From positions 124,001 through 188,000 of the forward strand of contig JAWPHD010001284.1 of NCBI GenBank assembly GCA_037043455.1: DNA of 64,000 bases, written 5' to 3'. The notes beneath the pieces were generated by a model. It was given only the letters and a program-made list of their open reading frames with translations. It ran no database searches and was not told the DNA's origin. Positions 46,190 to 59,420 of the stretch are shown here, piece after piece; within the stretch, counting starts at the first letter, position 1; every line of letters begins with the position of its first letter. A program made the translations under genes and the position numbers. This DNA is from Cyrtodaria siliqua (taxonomy: Eukaryota; Mollusca; Bivalvia; Adapedonta; Hiatellidae).

Positions 46190-47480
46190 CCTTAAGAGTA
46201 GTGTCATTTGATACTCCCGTTTGACAAAACAAATATGCAAAACTTGAATAGTATGTTATGTGTGTGTATTATAGCGGAACACGTACAGTGCTCAAAATGG
46301 CATTGCGCATGAATGTATTTATTTTTGAATGAGAGATATATCGATATATTACACTTTGAGGTTTCATAATATAAAGAAACCACGGCAGGTATATTATGTT
46401 AAAGACATAATGGTACAACGTTTAATAAGTTGAAATCATTTCATAGTTGGTGTAAAATGCGAACTTTCAAAGATTAAAGGGACATCCCTCAATACTGAAG
46501 TATTAACCAAGCATTACAATTACGACTCGATGTATTAATCCAACAATATTTCGAATTTAAACCCTCATTGTATATTATTAAATAAAAGGTAACTATTATT
46601 TGGATTTGTCTAGAAAATTGTTTTCTTTGTAATGATATACTTAAATATATTATGGTGAAATATATTGTGCATAAACTAACTGCTTTGATCTAGTGAAATA
46701 ATTTAAAAACTAATTAACAGCAAATATGCAAGAGATGTGGAACAATTAACGTGTTTATATACATCAAAGTGGTCTTCAGTCAACATTTAAAAGTGTATGT
46801 ATTCGAGCGTTGTTGTTACTTTCCTTGTAATTTCTTACGATAATGTGGTCTGTACTATAAATACACTTACTATTGAAATGTAAATAAGGTCATATAAACA
46901 TAGTACGATTTTCATGTTTCACTCGAAATACGTCAGACATGCGTAGTACCTGTGTTCCCATCCGTTATATAACAGAAAAACGACTGAACGACTGTTACAA
47001 ACACGAAAATGGGTATCAGGGACATATATGCCCTGCTTTATACCGGTAGACACATACAACCTTCAACAAAGAGTGTATGTATGTCAAGGCCATCCTCGCT
47101 AACCTTCTTTTTAGTAGGAATGTGTTTCCTATGTAAACACGCTAGTGTGTATTACGTTTGAAAGCTGTATGAGTCAGTGTGTGCGAAATCAAATCAACTA
47201 ACACTGTGTGAAAAGAAGGGAAAGGACATTAGTAATGACCTATTTTTCTAGAAACATATTGCTGGCATATACATGTAGATGTGTTAAGCATTTTAAAAGC
47301 TGTATAGCTTATGATACCTAAGTAAAGAATTTAATAAAACAAAATTGTGTATGTAAAACAATCGAAAGTATGCAAGTATGAAAAGTAGGTAAATGTAATT
47401 CATATTGACATACTTGTGGTAGGAGTAATACTAATCGAAACAAACAATATTTACACAGATGAATATAAAACAAGATATGA
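46190..47480 (+). repeat. Duplicated segment, uninterrupted copy
   Basis: Matches, in the same order and strand, blocks at 56840-57060, 59430-59670, 60040-60830, 61045-61200 and 63915-64000. Examples are GATACTCCCGTTT, ATGCGAACTTTCA.A.ATTAAAGGGA, CAACAAAG.GTGTATG and TTCATA.TGACATACTT.TGGTAGG. Non-coding. It serves as the empty-site reference for the insertions in the second copy. Confidence 0.75.
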
Positions 47481-49015
47481 CATCATAAACAAGCAAGAAT
47501 TTACGCAAGCGTAAAATAGCTGCCGAGAGAAAATAGCATTATATATGGGTTTCAACTGGGAACAAAGTTTAACGTAATAACCGATGACGTCACTGGTGCT
47601 TGAACAATATTGAAACAAAAATGTTGTCAGGAAGACGTAAACACGCCACGACCGTTTTTTTCTTACCAGACACTTTCTTCCTAATTTTTACCATCAGTTT
47701 TACCAATTTGAATCAAGGTGGGCGACCTCGATTCGCATTGGTCAAATCCTTGACATGCGTTACGTATTGATTACATATTCACCTGTGTAGTACGACGTGC
47801 TAGAAGTACACATCAGCACATAAATACAAGTGTTCACATGTAAGGGATGCGTGTTTGTTATCGTGTGAATTACATAAACCTTTCACTGCTACCATGTGTA
47901 ATTATACGATTAAGTTATCAAAGTGAAAAACTCGAAGAAACTGTTCATTGCTACCATACCATGTGCAATTATGAAAACCATAAAAGAGTCGCGGCCGTTC
48001 CGGCAGCGAATAAAGATATCCCCGCCAGGTTATTTCTCTACCAAACAGGGTAGCATAAATAGGCAATATAAGTATAACACATAAATGATCATGTATTATA
48101 AATACAAAAATATAAAAGCCTAGAAAGCCACAAAGCAAGTACTCATTAACTTGGCAGAAGCCAGAACAACAAGGGAACAAACCGTTAAGGGTACGACACA
48201 ACAAGATGTAAGACAAACATCAAACGCTTCATTCCTTAGCGGATTGAAGTAGGATCCACAATATGTCATGTCATCGCACAATCAAAGAGAACAGCATAGT
48301 GGCGAACTGTAACTGGGTCAACCACTAAACATGCAGTGCATTGCAAAATGATAAGCCCATAACCTCTTTTGATAAATATTATAACAAGTTTAATACAGAT
48401 TTATACAAGCGATTATGACCAAGGATATTACAAAGTTCGTAAATCGTGTCACCACAGAAGTCAGGTTGTGATAGCCCTTGTCGTAGAAGAGTTCTTTAAT
48501 TACTTTTATATTTTAAAAGTATCAGGGTACAATTTGCAAAGGTTTTCGAAGTTTATGGTAACGGTAGCCCTGCTGGAGTTGCTTCATAGTTAACACAATA
48601 TTGTGAATATTAAAGCCTGAGCTCAACACTACTACAAGCTCTAGAAAAACGAATAGGTTGAAAAGCATAGACCCAATAAAAAGCAGATTGGGGAAATATC
48701 CGCATCTAGCCTAAGTGAAAATAATTCGCGATATCAAACTTAAAAACATTTCTCTTGTCATAGATCTTACTAATTATATAACCATGTCAAAAGAGAGATG
48801 TAAATCAAGAACAGAAGCGACAATATCGGAAAAGTTATCTTTGTTGAGGAGTTAAAGTTCTTTAGGATAAATAGTATTAACATAGTAAAAAAGAAAGGAT
48901 TGTCAATGTTCAATTTGTCATCCAGATACCGAGACATGTCGTTAATGGCTTCAGTTAGATTTGCCTGAGTATCTGGTGAAAGACTCAACATGAAATTATT
49001 TTCTCTTTCTTCACT
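47434..49015 (-). pseudogene. Penelope-like element, copy 8, interrupted
   Basis: Minus strand: MLSLSPDTQANLTEAIND and SRYLDDKLNIDNPFF (catalytic YLDD, about 48920), then decayed FLDLHLS and HKLRKTF-like blocks. The protein end lies near 48240 (remnants of FKRGYGLI and CLVVDP) and the tail runs to 47998. The distal tail continues at 47434-47510 after a 490-bp interruption that contains repeat family A. Several frameshifts. RT motifs upstream of SLSPDTQ are absent. Confidence 0.7.
47540..47910 (-). repeat. Dispersed repeat family A, copy 2
   Basis: Reverse-complement match to 3850-4195; lies inside the PLE tail of copy 8. Confidence 0.75.
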
Positions 49016-50446
49016 TAACCCGCTAGCACCTCTTTACGACTAATTACATGGGTCAAACTATTGATTTGGATGCCTTCTGAAAATCATTCCTCCAGGATGG
49101 GTGGATCGTAAATATTATTTTATTCAAAAAATGTTGTATAAATGTGATTAATTACATATTTGCAATTCTACTTTTAATACATATTAATTTGCATACAAAA
49201 TATAGTATTCGACAACATTGGTGTTCTTTATGATTTGACATATAAGATGGTTCAGTGTTTCGAGGAGTACATGTAGCTAAAAGAAAGTATGTATAAAACT
49301 CAAACAGGAAATGTAGCAGAACACAGTCAACCCAAATCACGCAAGTAGCTTTTTTAATAATGTCAGCGCTATTCAGAAAAGGATTGAGAGCAAATTTAGG
49401 ATTTCAAGATTGTTTGTTTTGATTCTGTTTGCAAATATTAAATTAAAAAACAAAAATGGACCGACAGTCATTTAGTATACCTCGCCGCAGAGTACCCATT
49501 TGCTTTTCTACATAAGTTTCCTATTTAAAATCTTTTTTTATAATAACTTGAATATAATTAAAGCAACTTACATTTGCATATTACTCATTGTTGATTATAT
49601 AACAAGAGTTAAACATTTAAACATATGGTAGAAAAACTGAAATATTTAACTAATTGCAAGCAGGTTTAAGTCAAACTGATAGTGGGTAAATAATTTGAGG
49701 TAATACTTTTAACGCTTAATAATATTAATAAATATTTCTAGATTGCCATGTGCCCCTTTAACGTCTACATAATCATACCGACGAATCGTCTAATAAACCT
49801 GTGTATTGATTTCACATTATATTGTATAGCACACTGTTTGCAAATGTTAAGTTATACAACGGTTTGTTTTTAATTTAAACAGAGCTGTTCATGTTTTTTA
49901 ATACAATAACTGTTCACACGTGAAGCATATCTCAAATCTTAAAGTATGTTAACATCTATAGTATTAGCATGCTACATGTGTTAGCAACAATGCAAATATA
50001 GCTTCTTGATTAGTGTGCTGTCGTTCAATTTGCACGTTATTATACAAACTTAACACAAATAGCTACGCTGGATTGTGTCTTTGAAAAAAATAAAAAAAAT
50101 TCTCATACTTGCAGATATGTCCTATTATAGTTATACGCAAATGGTGTATAGGTATTATTACTTTCATTCTAATTCTTTAATAGTGTTTGCAAACTGGCTA
50201 ATATAGTGGCGTTAAACATGAAGGATAAAACCAAACTGTCTTAATATCAAAAAAGAATTACACATCGCATTGCAAACAAAAGGAATACACCCGTCACACC
50301 CATACACCGTAACGAAAGGACGAACGAACGAATTGGACGGTTGAATGTTGTTCAACGGCTCATCAACACAGTATAGGTTATTTAGAGCCGCCCCAGAGAG
50401 AGGGGAAGGATTCATAGGAATCCGGGAACCGCGCCCTACTAGTATT
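49016..50446. other. No recognisable gene
   Basis: AT-rich, non-coding. Confidence 0.4.
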
Positions 50447-50645
50447 ATCGAACAGATTTCTATGGTTCTTTAAACCGTGCTCGGAGGATAGACCAATACA
50501 CGGGACCGCCCGGTTTACGTCCCCATCCGACGGAAAGTGTCTTGCCCAAGAACACACCGACGAAACTCAGTGGCACCACGGAGGATTGAACCCGGGGCCT
50601 CCGGTTACAAATCCGACGCGCTACCGACTGCGCCACGCCAGCCCT
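50447..50645 (-). mobile_element. tRNA-derived SINE
   Basis: The minus strand opens with a tRNA-like head: GTGGCGCAGTCGGTAGCGCG (A box), an anticodon arm with TTTGTAA, which would give a UGU anticodon, and GGGTTCAATCC (B box). A tRNA-unrelated body follows with TTCTTGGGCAAGACACTTTC and GGATGGGGACGTAAACCGGG, words typical of conserved-core animal SINEs. The anticodon stem is mismatched and the sequence continues past the tRNA end, so it is a SINE and not a tRNA gene. The frame across it is spurious. Confidence 0.8.
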
Positions 50646-50688
50646 ACGAATTGGTCGGATATGGGATATGTGGGTATAAGCATGCATG

Positions 50689-51283
50689 CATGAAATGAAT
50701 AAACGAATGAATGAATGAATGAATGAATGAATGAATGAATGAATGAATGAATGAATGAATGAATCGATCGATTTATCGATCAATAAATCAATCAAGCAAT
50801 CAATCAATCAATCAAAGAATGAACGAACGAACGAAAGAACGAAAGAATGAATGAATGAATGAATGAATGAATGAATGAATGAATGAATGAATGCATCAAT
50901 CAATGAGCCAATCAATCAGCCAATCAATCAGCCAATCAATCAAGCAATCAATCAAATCAATCAACCAATCTATCAATCAATCAATCAAGCAATCAATCAT
51001 TCAATGCATGCATGCATGAATAACGGAATGAATGAATGAATGATGAATCAATAAATCAATCAATCAATCAATGAACTTATCAATCAAGCAATCAAGCAAT
51101 TAAGCAATCAATCAAATAAATCAAATAAATCAATCAATCAAATAATCAATGAATGAATCAATGCATGAATGAATGAATGAATGATGAATCAATCAATCAA
51201 GCAATCAATCAATCATTCTGTCAGTCAGTCAGACAGTCAATTAATCAATCAATCAATCAGTCAGTTAATCAATCAATCACGGT
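50689..51283. repeat. (GAAT)n and (ATCA)n compound microsatellite, about 600 bp
   Basis: Alternating blocks of GAAT, GAAC and ATCA/AGCA tetramers with GCATGCAT islands. It lies directly upstream (minus-strand sense) of the SINE head. Confidence 0.95.
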
Positions 51284-51884
51284 CTTGACTATACATTTTA
51301 GCCCAATTAGTATAAAACATATCTTCCTAAAATCCATCTGACATAATATAATCAATAAAAGGCTATATTTACAATAACAAGCGAAGCAAACAGTAAACAT
51401 CCAATACAATGGCTCTATTTGACATAGTGTTATAATTAGTTCTCAAAATATGTGTAATGATTAAAGTTTAAATAAACTTAAGCTGTATATAAACTATAAT
51501 TATAACAAATTCGTACTCACTGATAGTTTAACAGTTTATATATATGTGTTATCCGTGATTGTATTATCCGCCATTTGTTTACGTTTGGAGGACTGTCAAT
51601 GTTAAACGGATATTCGCAATCAACTACCATCATGCTTTGTGTGAGGCTTACAACGGGTCTTTTAGTGAGGCTCACAATGGGGCGTTTTGTATTGGCGATA
51701 GTATTATTGTTACGTCTTATCTAATATCAGTATAATAGCAATCCGCATAAATTATCATCAACGCCTATACAAATACTGAAGACAAATTTAGTAAACAAGC
51801 AAATTCAGAGAATTATGGTCCACCGCCTGATAGGAACCGCCAATGTAAAACGTCAGTTTATATATGGTTAAAACCTCGGAAAAT
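51284..51884. other. No recognisable gene
   Basis: AT-rich; no coding signal. Confidence 0.4.
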
Positions 51885-52930
51885 ATCGTCATATTTTTTA
51901 ATCAACGGTCTATAACTCCAGCATGATAGGTGTAATCTGGCTGGTTATCAAACTTGGCCGAGCTAGTATGCCCATAAACTGACCCCAAGTTTCATCAAAA
52001 TTGGATTATCAATGTTAAAGTTATTGATCGTAAACAGCAAACATCTTCAAATATTAAGTTTTCAAAACCCCAAGGGCCATAACTGCGGCATGATAGGAGC
52101 TATTTGGTTGGTTATCAAACGTGACTAAGACGTTATGCATATGCAGATTTATTCCAAGTTTCATTTAAATATTTGATTATAAATGTTAAAATTGATGATC
52201 GGATACCTTAAATTGTCCTAAAATGTCTTCAAGATTGAATTAAACATATTAATGTTATTGAGCGGAAAAAGTAAAAAGTTTAAAAATCCAGGGGCCATTA
52301 CTTCGGCATTATAATTGCGATCTGGTTGAAACTTGGTCCATAAACATTGTCCTAAAGTGTCTTCAAGATTTGTTTATAATTGCTAAAGTTATTGAGCGGA
52401 AATCGCACAATTATACAATTTTAAAAATCCAAGAGCCCTAATTCCGGCATGATAGGTGCGATGTGGCTGATTATCGAACTTGCACTAGCTATTATGACCA
52501 CATATATTGTCCAACAGTTTCATAAATATTGGATCATAAATGTTGACGTTACTGAGCGGAAACGGCAAACATGTTCAATTTCAAATAAAATCTAATGGCC
52601 ATAACAACGGCATTATATGTGCGATCTGGCTGGTTATCGAAATTAATCTAGATATTATATTTCCACAAACACTGTCCAAAAGTTATTGGTCGGAAACAAA
52701 AGTCGATTTTTAACAATCAAATGGCCATAACTCCGACATTATAGGTGCGATCTAGCTGGTTTTTGACCTTGGATTAGATATTATGTCCATAAGCATTGTC
52801 CTAATGTTGCATCAAGATCAGATTATAAGTATTAGTTATATAAGTTATTGGTCGGGGACGAAAGTGGCGGCGACGGAACGACAGAACTACAGATGGAATT
52901 GCAAATTCAATAGTCATCAATTGTCCTCCA
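51885..52930 (+). repeat. Tandem array of six units of about 150-165 bp
   Basis: GGCCATAACTCCGGCATGAT-like words near 51909, 52076, 52292, 52432, 52589 and 52722. Each has GGTGCGATCTGGCTGGTTAT, CATAAACATTGTCC, AAGTTTCATCAA and TAAAGTTATTGAGCGGAAAC. Ends with GTGGCGGCGACGGAACGACAGA. Confidence 0.85.
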
Positions 52931-53079
52931 CCTTTGGCGATGGAAACTATTGCTAGCGATAATCAAAGCTTTGGACAAAACGCAATACGAATCGTATTGC
53001 AAACCAGGTAACAGCCACACAAATTATCAAAAACTGGCATTCATTATAACGGATAGCTAATTAAGAAAAACAAGATTAT

Positions 53080-53125
53080 CCCCCCCCTCCCTCTCCCCCC
53101 CCCCCCCCCCCCCCCACACACACAA
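53080..53125. repeat. Poly-C tract
   Basis: More than 20 uninterrupted C (53095-53115), flanked by CTCC and CACACA words. Confidence 0.95.
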
Positions 53126-55086
53126 ACGCACACCATACAGACCCCTCACACAATCCCGCCAACCCCCCGCCCCACTCAATCATTTGATCAATTTCAAACC
53201 CTCACTTAAATGTGACATGTGTAGTTTGATTTTATTAAAAATGTGATTATGTACTTGCAATAACGGAACATTAGCTTTATAAGCAGACTGTTTGAAACAA
53301 TTGCTTACACAGGCCTATTATTAAATTATAAAACAAAATGTCTCTTATTGAATAGGTCACTATGTATCTGGATGTCTTGCATTTATTATAACATTAACAA
53401 ATCGTTGCATTGTTTTATATTCAATGCATATTTTTGAAGGCCTCAATTACAGGGACACAACACTTGGTACCATCGTATGCTTAGTTTTGTGTTGTAAACG
53501 GTCAATGCATATTTGCAACTAAAAATGCTCTTTTCAGTATTTATCGACATTCACACTTCCATTTGTTCAGTGCTGTAAAGCGGCTGTAAAATTTCGCCCC
53601 AATACGAGTTAGTAATGTATTACTTACTGGTCCTTTGAGGGACTTCGAATCCAATCATTGTGTCTTGAGCCGAGCGTGAGAGGCATATACTGAAACATGG
53701 CTTGGCCAAGCTAGCCCGGCATGGCTTGGCATAGTCTGGCTTTAAAATTGTTCACGTTAGGTGTTATCAGTTCATGTCATGTTCTTAGTCAGAAATGAAC
53801 GGCCAACTTCGCAATGAGGGTCATTCATAAAGGTTTGGATCTTAAATAACTGTAATTCACGCTGTTATTTGATTGCATTGAATTAGTATTCATTATGAGA
53901 TTTCATTCGTATTAATCGTGATCTAGAAACGTGTAAAAAGAAAAAAAATAATAGTGTGCAAAGGGGAATACAATATTGATTAGGATATATGCAAGATATT
54001 GATAATAATATGAACAATAAAATGAATTTATGTTTAAGGAATCGAGAATTAGAACTCATGGAACTAGACAAAATAACTGGTTGCAATGGATATAGGACGA
54101 AGGTTAAGGGCATGTCGTTCCTTAATGCAAGAAGGAGGTGTGGTTCGCGGGGGCGTGACATTTGAACACTATGAGTGCCGATTTCAGTAAAGGGGTCGCT
54201 CCGTCTAAATCCGCCCTTGGTTTGTCCAATGGTTCAATATTCAAATATTTCCATACATTATTATCTAAATTAACGACTACTGCCGAAATGTATTCCTGAA
54301 GTGACTAGGATAGCAGATGTATATTAAATGTCCGGCTTATAACAAATATACGGGTGTTGAAAACTTAATAGATTAAATCCGGACTATGCCTCTCCTGGGT
54401 TTTCCAGATCACATGATGTAGGTACAACCAGCATTTCCTGTTTCAAGATCGGCAAATGCAACTCAGTCAATATAATATTTGTTCCGCAAAAGTGTTTATC
54501 CATGGAAAGATTAACTTACCATGTAAACTTTGTATCTACATGGAATATTTATGTCATTGCGGACATAAACTAATATGGACATGCGATACATTAAAGTTGT
54601 GTCAAAATAACATCTAAATCTTTTGGATTTCGGAACGCGAAACACCCTTAAAAGTGAAAGAATCTAGATCAAATTGTACCAACATACACTTAAATTTTTT
54701 AGCAACAAAACCCACACCGAGTCATTAATGGATTAATTAGATCCTGAATTTAAATTGATAAAAAAACACAAACAACATCAGCATCTTACCCATACAGCCA
54801 ACGGCAGTTAATCTGCGAACTGTTGTTATCATGTGAGCTGACCGTCATCGAGATTGTCGGTTGTACGGTGTATGACTATAACAGTGTGATGTCCCAAATT
54901 CGTTATTAGTGCTACATTAACAAACAATAAAGTAATTACTTCGATATTTCAATCTGGTTATCAATATTGTTGCTGGTCGGGTTCCTAAATTACTTCAGTG
55001 CTTTGCGTGTCTGATGACTAATGCAATCGAGTTTGAAGGGGTCATACGAGGAGGACTTTATATATACACGTTTATTACCGGAGCCT
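53126..55086. other. No recognisable gene
   Basis: AT-rich; open frames such as 53883-54161 (minus) have no recognisable motif. Confidence 0.4.
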
Positions 55087-55835
55087 CTACGTTTATTGGC
55101 TCCGGCTATATTTACCCCGGACTCAGAAAGCTGCCATGGGCGTTGGACTGTGTATCAGTGTCATTTTACTATTCGGAAAAAGCTGTATTTTAGTAAGAAT
55201 ACCGAGACGCAGTCAAATTGGTATACAGGCATTTTATGGGTCTTCTACTAGTTGAATTACGTATCAATTTTAGGGATACAGTCTACAATTTATGATCTGT
55301 GCATGCGGATAGAACTGTTTCTAACTGTTTTTACTACAATAATTAGCCGTAAATTTAAGGGATACAGCCTATAAATCTGTTCTCAGCATACGAATACAGC
55401 TTGTTCCAAATCGGTGTCGTCAAATTCTAGATCATCTGCGACGTTTACTTGTTTTCAAGACAAACGTCTAGAACAGTTCTCCTAAACACAGTTTGACTTT
55501 CGCCGATATTCTGGTATCGTTTTCTGATTGGTTGAGACAGAAACACCTGCTATCCAAGATATACAGAAAAGCAGAAAGACAATAAACAAATTATAAAAAA
55601 AAAGAATCTTCATATTATATCGACGAACTAAATGCGGATGGTCAGAAATACTTTAATAAAAAAATAACAAAAACGGTCACGTGCTTCCGATTTTAAATTT
55701 GTTTCTGCACAAACGGTCAAGGCGTTTGGAATTTACAATCAAGCGTCGAAGATAATCAAGACTCGTATCGTCACTGATTTCTGATAGATGTTAAACTTTA
55801 ATAAAGGGAAAAACGGCAATCTTGATTTTTTTATA
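55087..55835 (+). repeat. Dispersed repeat family C, copy 2
   Basis: Same family as 41392-42088. The left half (55087-55270) and the GTTCTCAGCATACGAAT and TTAAACTTTAATAAAGGGAA blocks align well. It lacks the family B insert of copy 1 and carries its own interior (55440-55770). Confidence 0.7.
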
Positions 55836-56839
55836 AGCTCGCGACGCCCCGTTAGTTTTTCTACATAATTTGCATTTGTTCAATAATTAATATTAATTAT
55901 AAGAACAATGTAAAGTAAATTGTGTAAGAGTTTGAATAGTTATTTTCCACTGCTACTTATTCTTATGAACTACTGATCAGAATACTTTAAAAATAACTTA
56001 CATTAAACCCTTTCTTCTTATGTAAATTTGCATTGCTAAAAACTCACATTAACTTCACAGACGTTAATCTTTCAATCCTATTATACTAGCATGAAGTTGT
56101 CTTTTTGTTTATAACTATGATAATTTACTACATATTCTAACCATTATATGTTCCCAAACCCTCACATTCTAATCATGATACAACATGTACAACAGTCTAG
56201 TTAGTGATACACTACACATACTATTTCAGATGTAAATCTTATTCTTATTATAACATTATACAACATAGATGTCAAAATTACAAAAAAATAACAAAAAAAT
56301 ACATGTTGTTTTCTTATGTAACTGTTCTGACCTGCTTGCGTGCGATACTTTGTATCACTGTTTTCTTGTATGTATTACAGTCCACGTACCGATTTCCAAA
56401 AGTTGCTCCAAAAAATATTAACTTGTCATGATTTGAATATCTTGGGACTATGGCGACATACTTCTGCAAGCCAGTTTGCCACTTAGCTACATAATTAAGT
56501 CGACTTAATGAACTTCTGATGTCGACATCACATATATTATGTCGCCATAACTTCTTAGAATTTTGACATAACCAAGCGGTAAAAGCCACTTATTTGTATA
56601 GTTACTTCTACATCAGTAAGTGGCTAACTTGCCTAAAAGCCTGTTAATGCTCGGTACTGCAAGCCACTTGTCAGTTAAGTGGCTAACTGGCTTGCGAAAG
56701 TATGCCACCATACAGGACATTAATGTAAAGATTTAACCACATTAAGGTTGTATGGTCAGTTTGATTAACCACAGCATTTAATCTCCATTATCCGATGTTC
56801 GATAACTCATGCATATTCATTTATATTTGTCTGTTTTAC
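55836..56839. other. No recognisable gene
   Basis: AT-rich. A short inverted pair AAGTGGCTAACTTGCC / GGCTTGCGAAAG and several AAGTGGCTAA words lie near 56590-56700. No coding signal. Confidence 0.4.
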
Positions 56840-57264
56840 ATAAGTGTGCCATGTGATACTCCCGTTTAACAATACGATATTCAATACTCTAGTAATCTGT
56901 TACGTGTATGTGTGTCTATTATAGATGAAAACTGCTACTTATTCAAAATGGCATGGTGAATGAATGCAGATTATTTGAATGAGCTCGTGATAAGAAACCA
57001 TAATGGCTCCAGGATATAAAAGACATAATATCATCAGAACCTAATGCGCTAATGGATGACAAGAGAGCAACAGAAATGAAAGTATAGCGGCCCCGGCGTT
57101 GTTTACAACCATTAAATAAAAAAATTCCCCTAACGAATTTATTACTACAGACTTATTTTAGTATAAACTCATCTTTTCGTGTATACATTTCGTTGAATAC
57201 AAATCAGACAGTTATTTGCGTCTGCTCAATATATCTTCACTTACGGACAGTGCCCTTTTAACCG

Positions 57265-59420
57265 ATAACTATGGAAACGTATAAGGGTCACCAGTTGTTG
57301 CGTTAATTACCTCCTTATAGACTTCGAAATTGGCGGGTTGTTGCGTTGAAGTCGAAATGTTCGTCAATTAAATCAGTTAGCTGCTGTATGTCGTCTTGAC
57401 TAGTTATATTTCAATATGTCGATAAGAAATTTGACGACTTAATCAAATTTATTACGTCATGTCGTCATCAATATTGTACATTTATTGACATTAAAAACGA
57501 CAAATCGTGTTCTCCGTGGTTCATTCCTAAGTTTGGTTGAATTCCGTTCAGCGGTTTAGAAGGAGATGCGGTAACGGACAGACGGACGGACAGAAGGACA
57601 AACGGAGGCGATTTTAATATACTTTTTTTTTCGAAAACTTGGGTATAAATATGATATATTAAAGAGTAAACAGAGGTATCATAAAAGCAAATAAAAAAAA
57701 GATAAATAAAGAAAAGAATGTAACAAAACGCCAGCGCAACTCTACAGTAGATATAAATAACACACGATGTAAATTCGAAAGCAAAAAGTGGCCCGCAACA
57801 GCAACTGCACCTTTTAGGCCATAATCTGCAAAAAAATATCAGTAATAGTTTGAGAACCTAACTCGTATATTTAAACCAAACAATTAAAAGCAAGTAAAAT
57901 CTCGCTAAAAAAGGGATGTGACCATATCCAATACGTTATTCATATGTATACAAAAAGAAACGGTAATCGAAAACAATAATAGTAAATACGGCACATGCCC
58001 ATTTAGGACTCAGGAGCGCCTCCCTACGGTACATTTCATCACCAACCTGTGGCTGATACGCCACAGGGGCAGTCATGACTGGCCTCCATTATCGACCGTA
58101 ATTAACATTTTCGTCACCGCGGTAGCCTAGACACATAGTGATCCTCGGCGAACAAGTGGTAAATGAGCTGCCGCCTTACTTCAGTCCAGACATTAATCCA
58201 CAATATATGCAATGTCCGAGGCACAACAACCACAAACTCACAGCAACCACACAAGTCTACACAACTAAATACCCCAACATTAAAACATAAACACACGTTA
58301 TGAACCGAACAGACCCCAGTTCGATGCCCATAAGTATATATATGCTGCAAATGGATACGCTAATCACCCCCAAAATAGCGTGATACAGGGACCAGGGAGC
58401 CCGTATCATACACACTACAATCACAAACGCACCACATACACCACAAAGCCAAACAAGTCGGACAAGAAAGAGCCAACACACAAATTTAGGTTGAACTAAC
58501 CGCTGATGTTGACTCTTGTTTTGGCATATATTTAGGCATTAAATAGGCCTTGCTTTAAATAGACCTGTTGGTAACCTACAGTCATGGAACTCATAGGCAC
58601 ATTATGAGAGGAGAAACCCAATTGTTTTGGAGTCAGTCGGTCAAAGGTAAACGGCACCGTGACCTTTTATGAAAACGCACATTTCAGGGAATAACTCTAA
58701 TTTGTGGAGGGTCAGTAGGTCCAAGGGCGAGGTCACCATGACCTTACATGTAAATAGGCATTCCAGATGATAACGAAGCCATAACACCTATACTCATGAA
58801 CATTGATCGGTGAGAGGAAGAACTCTACTGTCTTTGGGGTCAGTAGGTCAAAGTTCAAGGCCACCATTCCCTTGTAAAGCATTACACAAACCAAGAAGCA
58901 TTTTTTGTTTACTCTTTAATATACCATATTTATATCCAAGTTTTTGAGAATAAAAAGGTATGTTAAATTCGCCTCCGTTTGTCCGTCCGTCCGTCTGTCC
59001 GTTACCGCATCTACCCCTAAACCGCTGAACGGAATTCAACCAAACTTACGAATGAACCACGGAGAACACGATTTGTCGTGTTTATTGTCAATAAGTGTAC
59101 AATATTGATGACAACATGAGTAATAAATTTGATTAAGTTGTCAAATTTCTTATCGACATATTGAAATATAACTAATCAAGACGACATACAGCAACTAAAC
59201 TTATTTAATTGACGAACATTTCGACTTCAGTCTTTCTGACATGTGAAGGTAAATCGTACTAAGTTGCATTCTTTCAAGTCGAAATGATTCAAGAAACACG
59301 CAGTAAGTCGAGAAAATGCGGCCGAGAAGACGCGAAACAATGCAACAACCCGCCAATTTTGAAGTCTATAAGGAGGTAATTAACGCAACCACTGGTGACC
59401 CTTATACGTTTTCATAGATA
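57265..59420. mobile_element. Foldback-type element with roughly 410-515 bp inverted arms
   Basis: Arms 57265-57675 and 58905-59420 are inverted copies. Outer tips read ATAACTATGGAAACGTATAA and its complement. The arms include TAATTACCTCCTTATAGACTTC, GTCGAAATGTTCGTCAATTAA, a GGACAGACGGACGGACAG stretch, and an inner end at GTTTACTCTTTAATATA. The right arm has about 100 bp absent from the left arm (around 59235-59335). The interior holds AGGTCA-type repeat units (58600-58870) and no transposase. Confidence 0.75.
58600..58870 (+). repeat. AGGTCA-type repeat inside the foldback element
   Basis: Three units with TTGGAGTCAGTCGGTCAAAGG, a perfect AGGTCACCATGACCT (58730-58744) and TTTGGGGTCAGTAGGTCAAAG. 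Confidence 0.75.

Noticed and set aside
47573..47600. Host promoter or CRE near TGACGTCA
   Set aside because: A single isolated motif with no gene downstream.
50570..50645. A functional tRNA gene for threonine
   Set aside because: Anticodon stem mismatched and sequence continues directly into a SINE body; it is a tRNA-derived head.
50460..50807. 115-codon frame with repeated SFIH
   Set aside because: Translation of the GAAT microsatellite and the SINE head.
51885..52930. CRISPR-like regular array
   Set aside because: Units diverge throughout and have no conserved-repeat/unique-spacer pattern; eukaryotic tandem repeat.
53883..54161. 92-codon minus-strand frame with hydrophobic stretches
   Set aside because: T-rich runs explain the hydrophobicity; no recognisable protein.
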